From Devosia sp. 2618 (lineage in GTDB: Bacteria; Pseudomonadota; Alphaproteobacteria; Rhizobiales; Devosiaceae), in the NCBI RefSeq assembly GCF_040546815.1, contig NZ_JBEPOO010000001.1, positions 930,001 to 994,000 of the forward strand: a stretch of DNA of 64,000 nucleotides, given 5' to 3'. The notes under the pieces were generated by a model. It had not been told where the DNA came from and ran no database searches. It saw only the letters and a program-made list of their open reading frames with translations. Of the stretch, positions 17,899-28,700 are shown piece after piece. Within the stretch, counting starts at the first letter, position 1. The number at the start of each line of letters is the position of its first letter. A program made the translations under genes and the position numbers.

Positions 17899-19220
17899 GC
17901 ATCCATCGGCGGCTAGCCTCGCAATCGACGGTTATTTTCGGCGCGCGGCTGGGCGGGGCCGGGCTGGTGTTTCTGGTGCAGGCCATCATCGCCCGCGTCT
18001 GGGGCGCTGACGTGCTTGGCGAGTATCTGCTTGTTATCGCCACGGTCAATCTGATCGCGGTGATGATGCCGCTGGGTTTTCAGACCGTCGGCACCTATTT
18101 CGCCGCCGAATATCGGGCTCGGGGCGAGCGCAAGCAGTTCATCGCCTTCCTGATGCGGGCCTATGGCCATGTGCTGGGAATATTCCTGCTGGTGCTGCTG
18201 CTCGGCCCGACGATTCTTTCGGCGCTGGGGCAGGGCGATAGTGTCCTCGCCGCTCATTTTGTGCCTGTGGCCATGCTCGCGCTGGGAACGGCGCTGGTCT
18301 ACCTCAACGCCGCGGTGCTGGTGGGTCTCAAGCGCCCGTTCGCCGGCTATTTCGCCGACACCATGTTCCGCCCGATGATGGTGATGGCGGCTTTGCTGTT
18401 CAGCCTCACCTTTTCTGTCGCCGCCGAAGGCTTCTCGGCCATGTTGTGGCTCATCGCCTTTGGCTATGTGATCATCGCGGCGGTGCATGTCGGCTTTGTC
18501 GTCAAATCCACCGACCGCGTGCCCGATACGTCCGAAGTGCGCGTCCATGAAGCGCGCCGCTGGTGGCGCTTTGCGCTGCCGTGGGTGCTGATTTCGCTCG
18601 CCACCGATTTCTTCTTTGACATCGACCTGCTGCTGCTCAGCCATGCGCTCAGCCGCGAAGAGTTGGCGATCTTTGGCGTCTGCACCCGCATTTTCTCGCT
18701 GATGTCGTTTGGTGTCGCGGCCGTCTATGCCGTCACCATGCCCGACATGTTCGAGAGCGAGGCCAATGCCGACCGCGCCGCCTTCAAGCGCAAGGTGGGC
18801 GATGCCAATTTCGTGGCGAGCCTGATTTCGGTTGCGCTGTTTGTGTTCATCGTCATCGCCGCTCCATTCGCGCTGATGCTGTTCGGCCCCAGCTTTGCCG
18901 TCGGCGCTGCGCCGCTGGCAGTCCTGTGCCTGGCGCTGGTGATCCGTTCGGCCATGGGCCCGGCTTCACTGGTGCTGTCGATCCACGACCGCCCCTATGC
19001 CAGCCTGCCGTTTGTCGGCCTGGGCATTGGTTCGCTGGTGATCGGCAATTGGCTGCTGGTGCCGTCGCTCGGCCTTATGGGAGCCGCGCTATCTGCGATC
19101 ATCGCCATCACGGTGTGGTCGGTCGGACTGTGGTGGATTGCCCTGCGCACCGCCAAGATGGACGTCTCCATCCTGCAGTGGTTCCGCAGTCGCCGCGCCG
19201 GCATTGTCGCGGCGAGCTAA
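17895..19220 (+). CDS. Polysaccharide flippase (Wzx/MATE-type)
   Basis: 441 residues with about 12-14 membrane segments, beginning with RRLASQSTVIFGARLGGAGLVFLVQAIIAR, the usual first helix of the oligosaccharide flippase family. A GVCTRIFSLMSFGVAAVY helix in the middle and paired C-terminal hydrophobic helices follow. It should flip lipid-linked glycans across the inner membrane. It starts inside the end of the FemAB-like gene (ATGA). No glycosyltransferase or polymerase is nearby, so this is a small surface-glycan unit rather than a full capsule locus. It ends 3 bases from the convergent GNAT gene. Confidence 0.85.
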   Translation: MSIHRRLASQSTVIFGARLGGAGLVFLVQAIIARVWGADVLGEYLLVIATVNLIAVMMPLGFQTVGTYFAAEYRARGERKQFIAFLMRAYGHVLGIFLLVLLLGPTILSALGQGDSVLAAHFVPVAMLALGTALVYLNAAVLVGLKRPFAGYFADTMFRPMMVMAALLFSLTFSVAAEGFSAMLWLIAFGYVIIAAVHVGFVVKSTDRVPDTSEVRVHEARRWWRFALPWVLISLATDFFFDIDLLLLSHALSREELAIFGVCTRIFSLMSFGVAAVYAVTMPDMFESEANADRAAFKRKVGDANFVASLISVALFVFIVIAAPFALMLFGPSFAVGAAPLAVLCLALVIRSAMGPASLVLSIHDRPYASLPFVGLGIGSLVIGNWLLVPSLGLMGAALSAIIAITVWSVGLWWIALRTAKMDVSILQWFRSRRAGIVAAS

Positions 19221-19223
19221 ACT

Positions 19224-19838
19224 CTAGCGGATAAACGCGAGTTTGAAGGCCCGGCGCAGCCGGTGGCGCAGACCGCCCTTGGTGCCGCGATCATAGCCGG
19301 GCTCGACCTTGTTCAGTGGACGCTCATAGAGCAGGTAGTCTTCGCCAAAAATGTGCTTTTGAAGCGTTGCGACATGGTTATAGCCCATGCGCTCCATGAT
19401 CACCGCCGCAACGTCATTGCCCGTCTTGGTATAGGTGGCGATCTTGTGGAAGCGCCCATTATCCCAGTGATTGATGAAGGCGCGCATGCCCGAAACGCCA
19501 AGCGTCGACCGGCGGTTCTCCGGAAACACATAGCTCCAGTACAGCCACAGCGTGCCCAGTTCCGGGCCCGAAATCATGAAGGCGGCCGTCTTGCCGTCGC
19601 GCTCGAACACCATGACGTGGTGCGGGTCGGCGTCGATCAGGCCGGCGAGGTACTGCTTGGTCAGGCGCGCCGACTCATAGGCCTTGAACTCGGCGCTATA
19701 GTAGGGCGAGGTCTCGATGGCTTCCTGCAAACGCTCATGCACCAGCCCGATATCGGCATAGGTGGCGGGGCGGTAGATCGGGGCGCGGGGCGCGGCGATC
19801 TCGGTTTGCTCAATAGGGGCGGCGGCTACATCGCTCAT
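19224..19838 (-). CDS. GNAT-family N-acetyltransferase
   Basis: 204 residues from the ATG at 19838. A weak upstream extension to 19955 is possible but lacks family features. The GNAT core runs from [18 protein letters not shown], through [19 protein letters not shown] (strands 2-3), [25 protein letters not shown] (acetyl-CoA pyrophosphate region, atypical R/G loop) to [35 protein letters not shown]. The basic C-terminal tail [17 protein letters not shown] could bind membranes or nucleic acid. It is convergent with the flippase. Substrate unknown. Confidence 0.75.
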   Translation of the reverse strand: MSDVAAAPIEQTEIAAPRAPIYRPATYADIGLVHERLQEAIETSPYYSAEFKAYESARLTKQYLAGLIDADPHHVMVFERDGKTAAFMISGPELGTLWLYWSYVFPENRRSTLGVSGMRAFINHWDNGRFHKIATYTKTGNDVAAVIMERMGYNHVATLQKHIFGEDYLLYERPLNKVEPGYDRGTKGGLRHRLRRAFKLAFIR

Positions 19839-20034
19839 GGTCGATATCCCGATCCTGTCAGGTCCCGACCTTAGCAGACCTCGCGATTGCCCCGAAGCAC
19901 AGTCGTTTGGGGCAGTTAATGTGGGATGGGACGCGATACACGCGGAGTTACCCATTAAGTTGCAGAGTCAAGACCTTGCCCCCTCGGGAAGCGGTCATTA
20001 GAACGTATGCCGGGAGAGACAATGGAGGATGACT

Positions 20035-21978
20035 ATGAGCGAGCAGCTCGTATTCCAGCCAAGTGCGGCTGCGATCGCACGCACCCACACGACCAAGGAA
20101 CATTATGATGCGCGTTACGCGCAGTCGGTGAGCGATCCCGACGCGTTCTGGGCCGAGCAAGCCAAGCGCCTCGACTGGACCAAATTCCCCACCAAGATCA
20201 AGAACACCACGTTCGCTTACCCGGACGTCTCGATCAAATGGTACGAGGATGGCGAGCTCAACGTCTCCTACAATTGCCTTGATCGGCATCTGGCGACGCG
20301 CGGCGATCAAACCGCAATCGTCTGGGAAGGCGATACGCCGGGCACCGATGGCAAGGCCACCTATCGCGAACTGCATGATCGCGTTTGCCGCTTCGCTAAT
20401 GTGCTGAAAGCCAATGGCGTCAAGAAGGGTGATCGCGTCACCATCTACATGCCCATGATCATCGATACCGCTGTGGCGATGCTCGCCTGCACGCGTATCG
20501 GCGCCGTTCACTCGGTGATCTTTGGCGGTTTTTCGCCCGACTCGATTGCCGGCCGCGTCACCGACTGCGGTAGCAAGATCATTCTGACCGCCGATGAAGG
20601 CCGTCGCGGCGGCAAGACCATCGCGCTCAAGAAGAATGTCGATGAGGCGCTGGCCAAGACCGAAGGCGTCGAAAAGGTCATCGTCGTCAAGGTGACCGGC
20701 AATCCGATCAACATGATCGAGGGTCGCGACGTCTGGTACCACGACGCCGTCGCCACGGTGGGCGCCGATTGCCCACCAGAGCCGATGAATGCGGAAGATC
20801 CGCTGTTCATCCTTTATACGTCGGGTTCGACCGGCAAGCCCAAGGGCGTGCTGCACACCACGGGCGGCTATCTCGTTTACGGCTCGCTCACCCACCAGCT
20901 CAGCTTCGATTATCGCGATGGCGAGGTCTATTGGTGCACTGCCGATGTGGGCTGGATCACCGGTCACACCTATATCGTCTATGGGCCACTGGCCAATGGC
21001 GCGACCACGCTGATGTTTGAAGGCGTCCCGACCTATCCAGATGCTTCGCGCTTCTGGCAGGTGGTGGAAAAGCATAAGGTCAACATCTTCCACACTGCCC
21101 CAACCGCGATCCGTTCGCTGATGGGCGCGGGTGCCGATTTCGTCGACAAGCACGATATGCCCAGCCTGCGCCTGCTTGGCACGGTTGGCGAGCCGATCAA
21201 TCCGGAAGCCTGGATGTGGTATCGCAAGCATGTCGGCAAGGATCGCTGCGGCATCGTTGATGCCTGGTGGCAGACCGAAACCGGCGGCCACATGATCGCG
21301 CCATTCCCCGGCGCCATCACCACCAAGCCCGGCTCCGCCACCGTGCCCTTCTATGGCGTGCAGCCTCTCGTGCTCTCGCCCGAGGGCCGTATTCAGGACC
21401 AGACCAAGGCCGAGGGCGTTTTGGCGATCAAGGACAGCTGGCCCGGCCAGATGCGCTCGATCTATGGCGACCACAAGCGGTTCGTTGAAACCTACTTCAC
21501 CCAGTACAAGGGCTATTACTTCACCGGCGACGGCTGTCGCCGCGATGAGGATGGCTATTACTGGATTACCGGCCGCGTCGATGACGTGCTGAACGTCTCC
21601 GGCCACCGTCTCGGTACCGCCGAAGTCGAAAGCGCGCTGGTCAGCCATCCCAAGGTCAGCGAAGCCGCCGTTGTCGGCTATCCGCACGATCTCAAGGGGC
21701 AGGGCATTTATTGCTATGTGACCCTGATGGCCGGCGAAACCGGTGACGACGCCCTCAAGGCCGAGTTGCGCACCTGGGTCCGCAAGGAAATCGGCCCGAT
21801 CGCGACGCCTGACCTGATCCAGTTCGCGCCCGGCCTGCCCAAGACCCGTTCCGGCAAGATCATGCGCCGCATTCTGCGCAAGGTCGCCGAAAACGACTTC
21901 GGTTCGCTGGGCGACACCTCGACGCTGGCTGATCCAGCGGTGGTGAATGACCTGATCGAGAACCGTCAGAACCGCTAG
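20035..21978 (+). CDS. acs: Acetyl-CoA synthetase
   Basis: Activates acetate to acetyl-CoA via acetyl-AMP. 647 residues, against 652 in E. coli. The ATP-binding A3 motif [18 protein letters not shown] lies near 261-278, the A5 region [11 protein letters not shown] near 410, [19 protein letters not shown] near 497-515, and [11 protein letters not shown] has the regulatory lysine at about 608 that is acetylated by Pat-type enzymes. GGAGG (20024-20028) stands 6 bases before the ATG at 20035, so this start is preferred to the ATG at 20029. A strong hairpin follows the gene. Confidence 0.97.
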   Translation: MSEQLVFQPSAAAIARTHTTKEHYDARYAQSVSDPDAFWAEQAKRLDWTKFPTKIKNTTFAYPDVSIKWYEDGELNVSYNCLDRHLATRGDQTAIVWEGDTPGTDGKATYRELHDRVCRFANVLKANGVKKGDRVTIYMPMIIDTAVAMLACTRIGAVHSVIFGGFSPDSIAGRVTDCGSKIILTADEGRRGGKTIALKKNVDEALAKTEGVEKVIVVKVTGNPINMIEGRDVWYHDAVATVGADCPPEPMNAEDPLFILYTSGSTGKPKGVLHTTGGYLVYGSLTHQLSFDYRDGEVYWCTADVGWITGHTYIVYGPLANGATTLMFEGVPTYPDASRFWQVVEKHKVNIFHTAPTAIRSLMGAGADFVDKHDMPSLRLLGTVGEPINPEAWMWYRKHVGKDRCGIVDAWWQTETGGHMIAPFPGAITTKPGSATVPFYGVQPLVLSPEGRIQDQTKAEGVLAIKDSWPGQMRSIYGDHKRFVETYFTQYKGYYFTGDGCRRDEDGYYWITGRVDDVLNVSGHRLGTAEVESALVSHPKVSEAAVVGYPHDLKGQGIYCYVTLMAGETGDDALKAELRTWVRKEIGPIATPDLIQFAPGLPKTRSGKIMRRILRKVAENDFGSLGDTSTLADPAVVNDLIENRQNR

Positions 21979-21991
21979 TCTGAAAACAATC

Positions 21992-22021
21992 GCGGGCGGG
22001 GACCCCAAGATCCCCGCCCGC
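21992..22021 (+). terminator. Hairpin after acs, no U-run
   Basis: GCGGGCGGGGA (21992-22002) pairs with TCCCCGCCCGC (22011-22021) across an 8-base loop, an 11-bp GC-rich stem. The absence of a T-run makes it a weak terminator or an mRNA end stabiliser. Confidence 0.6.
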
Positions 22022-22213
22022 TCTAGGCAACGGTATCGCTGACCGAAAGGTTGAAAAACGGTCCGCAGCCCAAGTTACCATCCCAACTGTGGCACGAAGT
22101 GGTGCCAGACTCATCCCCCAAATGGGGGGTACTGCCTAGAATTTGGGCTCGCCATTGTTTTGGCTGCATTTGCCGGTCATCGTCACGCAACGATTCGAGC
22201 TTGGGACGGCACT

Positions 22214-23308
22214 GTGACCCGAAATTTCCTCCGCCTTGCAGCCATCGCCACGGCCGCTCTCGCCCTGCCGCTGACCGTTCAGGCGGCGACGCTCGAGCAG
22301 ATGGCCGGCCAGATGATCGTCATCGGCTTTCAGGGCGACGATGTAAGCAGCGCGCCCGTCGTCGCGCTCCGTGATGAACTGGCCGCCGGTCGCATTGGCG
22401 GGGTCATGTTCCTCAAAACCAACGTCAAAACGCTCGACGCCGTTTCCAAGATGAACGCCGCATTCCGCGCTGCGTCGCCGGAGCTGTTGCCCTTCATCAC
22501 GCTCGATCAGGAGGGCGGGGCGGTTGAGCGCCTGACAAAGGCGGTTGGCTTCGAAGAAATCCCCAACGCCGCCAGTATTGCCGCCAACAATACCCCCGAG
22601 CAGGCCGAAGCCATCTATGCCAAGATGGCTGCCTCGATTGCCGAACTCGGTTTCACCGTCAATTTCGGCCCCGTCGCCGATGTGAACCTCAACCCCAACA
22701 ACCAGGTCATCGCCCGGTTTGGCCGTGCGTTCAGCGCTGATCCCGAAGTGGTCGCCGCCTATGACGAAGCGTTCGTTCGAGCGCACCACACGGCGGGGCT
22801 GCTGACCTCGCTCAAGCATTTCCCCGGCCACGGCTCATCGACCGCCGATAGCCATGAAGGTTTTGTCGATATCACCCAGACCTGGCAGCCCAGCGAACTC
22901 GATCCCTACCGCATCCTGATCGCCGACGACCTCGCCGACATGGTGATGGTTGGCCACCTCTATCATGCCGATTATTCCGACGCCGACGCCAAGACCCCGT
23001 CGTCGCTATCGCCGCAATGGATCACCGGCGTCCTGCGTGACGACCTCGGTTTTAACGGCGTCGTGATCAGCGACGACCTCGAAATGGGCGCCATTCGCGA
23101 TCATTTCACGCTCGAAGAAACCGTCACCTCGGCCGTTCGCGCCGGCATGGACGTGCTGCTGTTTTCCAATACGGCCAAGTATCGCGCCGGACTCGGGCAG
23201 GAAATCCTCGATATTTTGGTGGCCGAAGCCAAGGTCGATCCGACCTTTGAGGCCCGGATCGAGCAGAGCTACGACCGGATCGTGGCGCTCAAGGCCCGCA
23301 TTCGCTGA
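22214..23308 (+). CDS. GH3-family beta-N-acetylhexosaminidase, secreted
   Basis: 364 residues beginning with GTG at 22214. The first 23 residues are a signal peptide ending VQAATLEQ. The GH3 core follows: FITLDQEGGAVERLT near 95, NFGPVADVNLNP near 152, KHFPGHGSSTADSHEG near 200-215 (the His/Asp loop typical of NagZ-type enzymes) and VISDDLEMGAI with the catalytic nucleophile aspartate near 275. It probably removes N-acetylglucosamine in the periplasm, in peptidoglycan turnover or chitin-fragment use. Most NagZ proteins are cytosolic, so the signal peptide is a notable difference. Confidence 0.88.
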   Translation: MTRNFLRLAAIATAALALPLTVQAATLEQMAGQMIVIGFQGDDVSSAPVVALRDELAAGRIGGVMFLKTNVKTLDAVSKMNAAFRAASPELLPFITLDQEGGAVERLTKAVGFEEIPNAASIAANNTPEQAEAIYAKMAASIAELGFTVNFGPVADVNLNPNNQVIARFGRAFSADPEVVAAYDEAFVRAHHTAGLLTSLKHFPGHGSSTADSHEGFVDITQTWQPSELDPYRILIADDLADMVMVGHLYHADYSDADAKTPSSLSPQWITGVLRDDLGFNGVVISDDLEMGAIRDHFTLEETVTSAVRAGMDVLLFSNTAKYRAGLGQEILDILVAEAKVDPTFEARIEQSYDRIVALKARIR

Positions 23309-23410
23309 ACGCGGCACGTTGCCACCTTTCCCCACCTTCTCGCGGTGAAAGGTTTCCAGCGACAAAATCCGCGGATAAAGTGCGCCCCATGAAGCAGGAG
23401 TCGTTGCTTG

Positions 23411-24208
23411 ATGGCGGATGACCGCGAAGTCCGACAGGTCCGGGCTATATTTATTTCGGACGTCCATCTCGGCATGAAGCCGATAAGGGTCGGTCAACTC
23501 ATCGAGTTCCTGCGCGCTCATGATGCGGAGACCATTTATCTGGTCGGCGACATCGTGGACGGCTGGCGTCTGGCCAAGGCCTGGCACTGGCCCAGCGAGT
23601 ATAACGTGCTGATCCAGGTGCTGCTCGACAAGGCCAATGCCGGTACGCGCATCATCTATCTGCCCGGCAACCACGACGAGTTCCTGCGCGAATATCTCGG
23701 CACCTATTTCGGCGAGATCGAATTTGTGGACCGTACAGTCCACACGTCAGCCACCGGCAAGACCTATCTCGTCATTCACGGCGATCAGTTTGACGTGGTG
23801 GTGATGAATGCCAAGTGGCTCGCCCATGTCGGCGACTGGGCCTACAACGCGGCCCTTCGCATCAATATCGCGATCAACTGGGTGCGTCGTCGCCTTGGTC
23901 TGCAGTATTGGTCGCTCAGCGCCTGGGCCAAGCAGAAGGTCAAGAACGCCGTTTCGATCATCGGCCGCTTCGAGGAAGCGCTGGTGCATGAGGCCAAGGA
24001 ATCGGGCGTTGACGGCGTGATCTGCGGCCACATCCATTTCGCCGACATGCATGATCGCCTCGGCATCCACTATATCAACACGGGCGACTGGGTCGAAAGC
24101 TGCACCGCCATTGTAGAGAACCAGGACGGCGCGTTCGAGCTGGTCAAGTGGACCGAAATGGTGGTCGGCGAGCCTCGCAAGTTCCGTCTGCGCCGCGCCG
24201 CCAGCTGA
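23411..24208 (+). CDS. UDP-2,3-diacylglucosamine diphosphatase-like metallophosphoesterase (LpxH-like)
   Basis: 265 residues with all calcineurin-type metal motifs in order: ISDVHLG near 16, GDIVDGW near 46, GNHDE near 76, HGDQFD near 110 and GHIHFAD near 200. The insert AWHWPSEYN and the LRINIAINWVRRRLGLQYWSLS helix suggest membrane-lipid binding, as in LpxH. Alphaproteobacteria often use LpxI for lipid A synthesis, so this family member may act on another lipid phosphate. The ATG at 23411 follows CAGGAG by 10 bases. It is probably a single gene, 102 bases after the GH3 gene. Confidence 0.8.
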   Translation: MADDREVRQVRAIFISDVHLGMKPIRVGQLIEFLRAHDAETIYLVGDIVDGWRLAKAWHWPSEYNVLIQVLLDKANAGTRIIYLPGNHDEFLREYLGTYFGEIEFVDRTVHTSATGKTYLVIHGDQFDVVVMNAKWLAHVGDWAYNAALRINIAINWVRRRLGLQYWSLSAWAKQKVKNAVSIIGRFEEALVHEAKESGVDGVICGHIHFADMHDRLGIHYINTGDWVESCTAIVENQDGAFELVKWTEMVVGEPRKFRLRRAAS

Positions 24209-24313
24209 CATTATTTTTTGTGCGGCGCGACAGGGGATAATTCCTCCTTGCGTTGGATAGCCAAGCGTTGCACCAAGAGTTCCGGGCCCTGATTTGCCCG
24301 GAGTCACCATTTC

Positions 24314-25489
24314 ATGCCGTCGGCACTTTCGCGCTGGGCCAGTCCCGAGCTGCGCACTTCGCTTTTTCAGTTCACCGTCTATCTGCCATCGGCAGTCAGC
24401 GCGGTCTTTCTCGGCATCTGGCTGAGCGAACACGGTATTCCGGCCGACCAGATCGGTCTGGTCAATTCCATCCCTATTCTCGTGCTGCTCGCGCTCAATA
24501 TGCTGGTCGGGCGCATCGCCGATCGCGCCCGCGACTGGCGCTACGTGATCATGATCATCTCCCTGTTCGGGGCGGCGGTCACCTTCGCGCTGCTGTTCGT
24601 TACCGAGTTCTGGGGCATCATGCTGGTGTGGACGCTGTGCACCTTCGGCAATGGGGCGCTGCCGCCGCTGGTCGACGCGGCGACGGTTCGCATGACCCGG
24701 CGCACCGGTGGGGATTTCGGTTCGATCCGCGTCTGGGCGACGGTCGGCTATGTGGTGGGGGCAGGTGGGCTGGGTCTGTTGCTGACCACCTACGGTTCGC
24801 AGGCTTTCGTGCCGCTGATCGTCGCCATGTCGCTGCTTCGCGCCATCACGTCACTTTTGCTGCCGCGCTTTCGGGCGCCCGAACAAAAACTGACGCTGGC
24901 CAAGGCCGTTCCGACGCGGCTCAAGGATTCCCTGAAACTCTGGTTCGTGCTGCCGCTGATCGCCTTCGCGCTGATCAATTCCGGCAATGCCGTGGTCGGC
25001 GGATTCGCGGCGCTGCTCTGGGAGCAGAATGGCATTCCGTCTTACTATATCGGCCCGCTGCTGGCGCTGGCCGCCACGGCCGAAGCAGTCATCATGTTTG
25101 GTTGGCGCCGTTTTGGCGGGCGCATTTCGGCACGCAACATGATCCTGGCCGCCTGTATCGCCTCGCTGATCCGCTTCACCATCATGGCCTTCGATCCGCC
25201 GGTAGAAGTGCTGGTGTTCACCCAGCTGATGCATGCGGTGAGTTTTGGCGTCGGCTATTTCGGTGTCGTGCACTTCGTCGCAAACTGGACTGATGAGTCC
25301 AATGCTGCCGAGGCGCAGGGCTTCGCCAATATGCTGGTGCAGGGGGCATCCTTCGTGCTGCTGACGTTGTTCGGCTGGCTTGTCATGCACTACGGCTCGG
25401 CTTCGTTCTTCGTGACATCGATCCTGTCAGTGGTCGCCATCGGCTGCGTACTGCTGTCGCTCAAACTGCAGCCACCCAAAGACGAGTAA
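24314..25489 (+). CDS. MFS transporter (MFS_1_like / HcaT-LacY type)
   Basis: 391 residues, 12 predicted membrane segments. The short N-terminus, FQFTVYLPSAVSAVFLGIWLSEHGIPADQIGLV and GRIADRARDWR between helices 2 and 3 fit the MFS_1_like group, which contains the phenylpropionate permease HcaT and nucleoside transporters. FANMLVQGASFVLLTLFGWLV marks helices 11-12. Substrate is not determinable. The gene is followed by repeats and a strong terminator facing the GPR-like gene. Confidence 0.85.
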   Translation: MPSALSRWASPELRTSLFQFTVYLPSAVSAVFLGIWLSEHGIPADQIGLVNSIPILVLLALNMLVGRIADRARDWRYVIMIISLFGAAVTFALLFVTEFWGIMLVWTLCTFGNGALPPLVDAATVRMTRRTGGDFGSIRVWATVGYVVGAGGLGLLLTTYGSQAFVPLIVAMSLLRAITSLLLPRFRAPEQKLTLAKAVPTRLKDSLKLWFVLPLIAFALINSGNAVVGGFAALLWEQNGIPSYYIGPLLALAATAEAVIMFGWRRFGGRISARNMILAACIASLIRFTIMAFDPPVEVLVFTQLMHAVSFGVGYFGVVHFVANWTDESNAAEAQGFANMLVQGASFVLLTLFGWLVMHYGSASFFVTSILSVVAIGCVLLSLKLQPPKDE

Positions 25490-25495
25490 GCGCAC

Positions 25496-25528
25496 GCCCT
25501 CGTGGTTCGACAGGCTCACCATGAGGGC
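25496..25528. repeat. Short palindromic repeat, family A
   Basis: 33 bases running from GCCCTCGTGG to GAGGGC with core TCGACAGGC. The ends pair: GCCCTC with GAGGGC and GGT with ACC. Further copies lie at 25566, 32111, 32245, 42101, 42159, 46691 and 46748. Confidence 0.8.
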
Positions 25529-25565
25529 TACTCAAAATCGCGGTAGACCCGTCCACATTCCAGTA

Positions 25566-25598
25566 GACCTCATCCTGAGCCTGTCGAAGGACGAGGTC
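25566..25598. repeat. Short palindromic repeat, family A, opposite orientation
   Basis: GACCTCATCCTG to AGGACGAGGTC around the core GCCTGTCGA. The outer stem is GACCTC/GAGGTC and the inner stem CCT/AGG, both changed in pairs from the copy at 25496. Confidence 0.8.
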
Positions 25599-25640
25599 GT
25601 GTCACCGAACCCTCCGCACGCTCCAAACGAAGGTCCGCGC

Positions 25641-25710
25641 TTTCGCGGGAATGACCCGGTGGATCAATCCACGCGGAAATCCTGCGCCACACAGTGTCAT
25701 TCCCACGAAA
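25641..25710. repeat. Inverted repeat, family D (GTCATTCCC type)
   Basis: TTTCGCGGGAATGAC (25641-25655) and GTCATTCCCACGAAA (25696-25710) are inverted copies with one mismatch over 15 bases. A relative lies at 40949-41019. The surrounding 300 bases hold no gene. Confidence 0.65.
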
Positions 25711-25740
25711 CCTCCGTTTCCTCCACACCCCCGCAAAAAC

Positions 25741-25774
25741 AAAAGCGGCCCCGGATCGCTCCGGGGCCGCTTTT
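25741..25774 (-). terminator. Strong terminator of the GPR-like gene
   Basis: A perfect 15-bp stem (25741-25755 with 25760-25774, loop TCGC) with AAAA before and TTTT after it, so it works in both directions. It ends the 5.5-kb gene read from the right. Confidence 0.92.
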
Positions 25775-25791
25775 AATTCATCCGCCAAACC

Positions 25792-28700
25792 TTAGTTCAG
25801 TCGGCCGCTGGCATGGGCCAGGGTGGTGTAGACTTTGCCGCGGTCGCTCAGCAGGTATTCCCGGGTTTCGGCGGCTGGGTTGGACCCGGCGGCGGCGCGC
25901 TTTAGCAGCTGCTCGAACTCGGCCATGTAGGCCTGAGCGGTGCGGGCGAATTCTGGCTCGCGCTGCAGCTTCTTGCGGACGTCGTCATAGGTGCCCTGAC
26001 CGGCCAGCGTATAGATGCGGCGCGAGAACACGTTGGATTCGCCGGACTGATAACGCGACCATGCATCGGCAAGGGCGTTGTCGTCGATGGCATGGGCGAT
26101 CTCGTCGGTCAGGCCGGAAAGACCTGACTGCTGAGGTTGGCTGCCCTGCTGCTTTGCCGTGGCATTGCGCAGCACGTCACGCAGCCAACCACCATTCTCG
26201 GCCGGTGCGGCTTCTGGCTCAGCTTCAGCCACTGGCTCGGGCTGACGCACAGGCTGTGGCTGGCGGACGGGTTCTGGCTGACGCACTGGCTCGGCCTGAC
26301 GCACGGGTTCGGCCCGGCGTGGTGGCTCGGCAGCGCGGATCGGATCAACCAGGGTAGCGGTCTGCTGGGCTGGCTCACGATAGGTCTCGCGGGCCGGTTC
26401 TGGCTGACGGGCTGGCTGGTAGGCCGGGGCGTCATTGCGTGGCTCGGCACGGTAGTCGGACCGTGGGGCAGGGCGCTGCGGACGACGATCGTTGAGATCG
26501 TTGGTTGCCGGCTGGCTGCGCACGATGGCGTTGAGTTCGGAGAGCGCTTCGATCTGCTCGGCCACGACGCGGCGCATTGCGGCGGCGCTGGCGCGGGTTT
26601 CTTCGGGCAGGTCGTTGACGCCACGGGCCAGTTCGGCACGCGTTGCTTCCAGCTCGCCGCCAACTTCCTTGGCGGTGTCGCGCATGGCGCGGGCGGTGTC
26701 GTTAAAGCGCAGCGAGGCTTCTTCGATGGCGCGCTGCATTTCGGCGACCATCTGCTGCTGGGCCTGCTGCAGGGCAGCATTGGCACGGCGGCCTTCGGCA
26801 TCGGCAGCGCCACGGAACTCGCCCAGACGCTCGGTGACTTCGCCCGATGTCTCGTCCAGTGCCTGGCGGAAGGTGCCGGTGCTCTGGTCGATGGCGTTGC
26901 GCAGCTGACCGGTGTTGGAAGCGATGGCGTTGCGCACCGAAACAGTGCTGTCGCTGATCGTGTCGGCCAGCGTGCTGGTCGTGGTGGTCAGCACGTCGGT
27001 CACATTGCTTGCCGTTGCGGACAGGACATCGCTGACCTTGTGCGCATTGTCTTCAAGCGTGTTGTTGACCTGAGTGGTCTGGTCGTTGAGGGCCATGCGA
27101 ACCGACGAAGCGGTCTGGCTGAGAGCCGCGGCGGCGGCTTCGGCAGCGCGCTGCACGGCGTTATCGACCTGGGCCACATTGCCATTGATCGCCGAAGTGA
27201 AGCGGTCATTGGTGGCGTAGAGCGCGTTGTTGACGCTGTTGGTCGAGGACTCGATGGCCTGCGTGATGGTGTCGGTGGTCTGGCCGAGTGTTTCGACCAC
27301 GGTGCCGGTCGTTGCCGCCAATGCATCGTCCATGGCGCGGCGGGCGCCGATCAGGCGGCGTTCCGTGTCGTTGACGGTGTCGGCGATCGACTGGGCGAAC
27401 ATGCGCATCCGGCCGTCGATATCGTCGGCGCGGAGCGTGAAGCTCTGGGCCAGCGCATCCATGGCGCCGCGACGGTCTTCGAGGGTCTGCAGGGCATCGT
27501 CGCTGGTGATCGTCAGGGCCGTCGAGGCCTGCTGCATGGTCACGGCTTCTGCATCGAGGCGGCCAAGCACGGTCGAGAATTCGTCCACCATGCTGCGGAT
27601 GGTCGACTGCAGCGCGGTAACGTGCTGGCTGACCATGGTGCCAGCCTGTTCGGTCTGGCCGATCGCGTCGCGTACGGTATTTGAGTAGTTCGAGGTCTGC
27701 TGGGCAACACTGGTTTCGAGGTTGGCCAGATTTGCGGTCGAGGCATCGAGCACGCGCTGCAGCAGCAGGTTGCTGTCGTTGAGCTTGCCGAGCGCCGCGG
27801 TGACATCGGTGAGAATGCGCGAGGTCGAGACCGCCATGATGGTCTCGGCTTCCTTGGCATTTTCGCCCAGTGCGTCGCGCAGCAGATTGCCGTGGCTGGC
27901 GAGCGCGCCTTGCAGTTCACCAGACTTTTCGGTAACCAGCGCCGCAAAGGCATTGGTGTGTTGTTCGACGCTCTGGTTGATCGTGGTCAGGCGCGTTTCG
28001 ATAGTGTCGACGGCGCCCACGGCCTTGACCGTCAGCAGCTCGTCGATATCGGTCGCAGCAAGCCGGATCTGTTCAAGCGCCGTGCGAACGGCGTTGTCCA
28101 TGCGGTTGGCGGTCGACACGATGTCGGTCGAGATATTCTGCGTGGCCGCGGTGATGCGGGTCGCGATGGTTTCTTCGATACGGTCCGCACCGGCTTCGAG
28201 GTCGGCCATGGACTGGGTGATCGAGGTGTTGATCGACGAGTTGAGCGCTGCCAGGCGGTCGGCCGTGATATCGGCGCGCGCGGTGATGGCTTCGGGCAGG
28301 GTACCAAGCCGGCTGTCGACCATTTCGGTAATGGCCTGGCGGGCCGAGTTGACGCCAGTCTCGATGAGGTCGGCAGCGCGGCGGGCGCTTTCGCCAACCG
28401 TGGCGCTGGCGGCGTCGATGCGGGCGGTGACGCCGTTCTCGGCATCGGAGATGCGGGCAATGGCGCTATCGAGCCCCTGACCCAGATTGCTGTTGAGCTC
28501 AGCCACCTTCTCGGTGATGAGCGTCGACATGGTCGATACGCGCTCGCCCATGGCGTCGGTGGCAACGCGCAGTGAACCGTCGATCTTGGCACGGGCTTCA
28601 TCGCCCTGCTGGGCGATGGTGTCGGCCAGTTCGCTGGTGCGCAGGCCGATGGTTTCGCCAATCGAGGCGGTCTGGGTAGCAAGCGTGTCCGACAAGGCCT

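Noticed and set aside
19948..22008. 686-codon open frame on the - strand opposite acs
   Set aside because: The + strand encodes acetyl-CoA synthetase with all adenylation motifs; the antisense translation has none.
25490..25740. CRISPR array
   Set aside because: The repeats are palindromic, not evenly spaced and occur singly at distant places; no cas gene is in the window.
26137..27684. 515-codon + strand frame inside the GPR-like gene
   Set aside because: Repetitive antisense product of the helical repeat region; no start signal of note, and the - strand frame spans 5.5 kb without a break.
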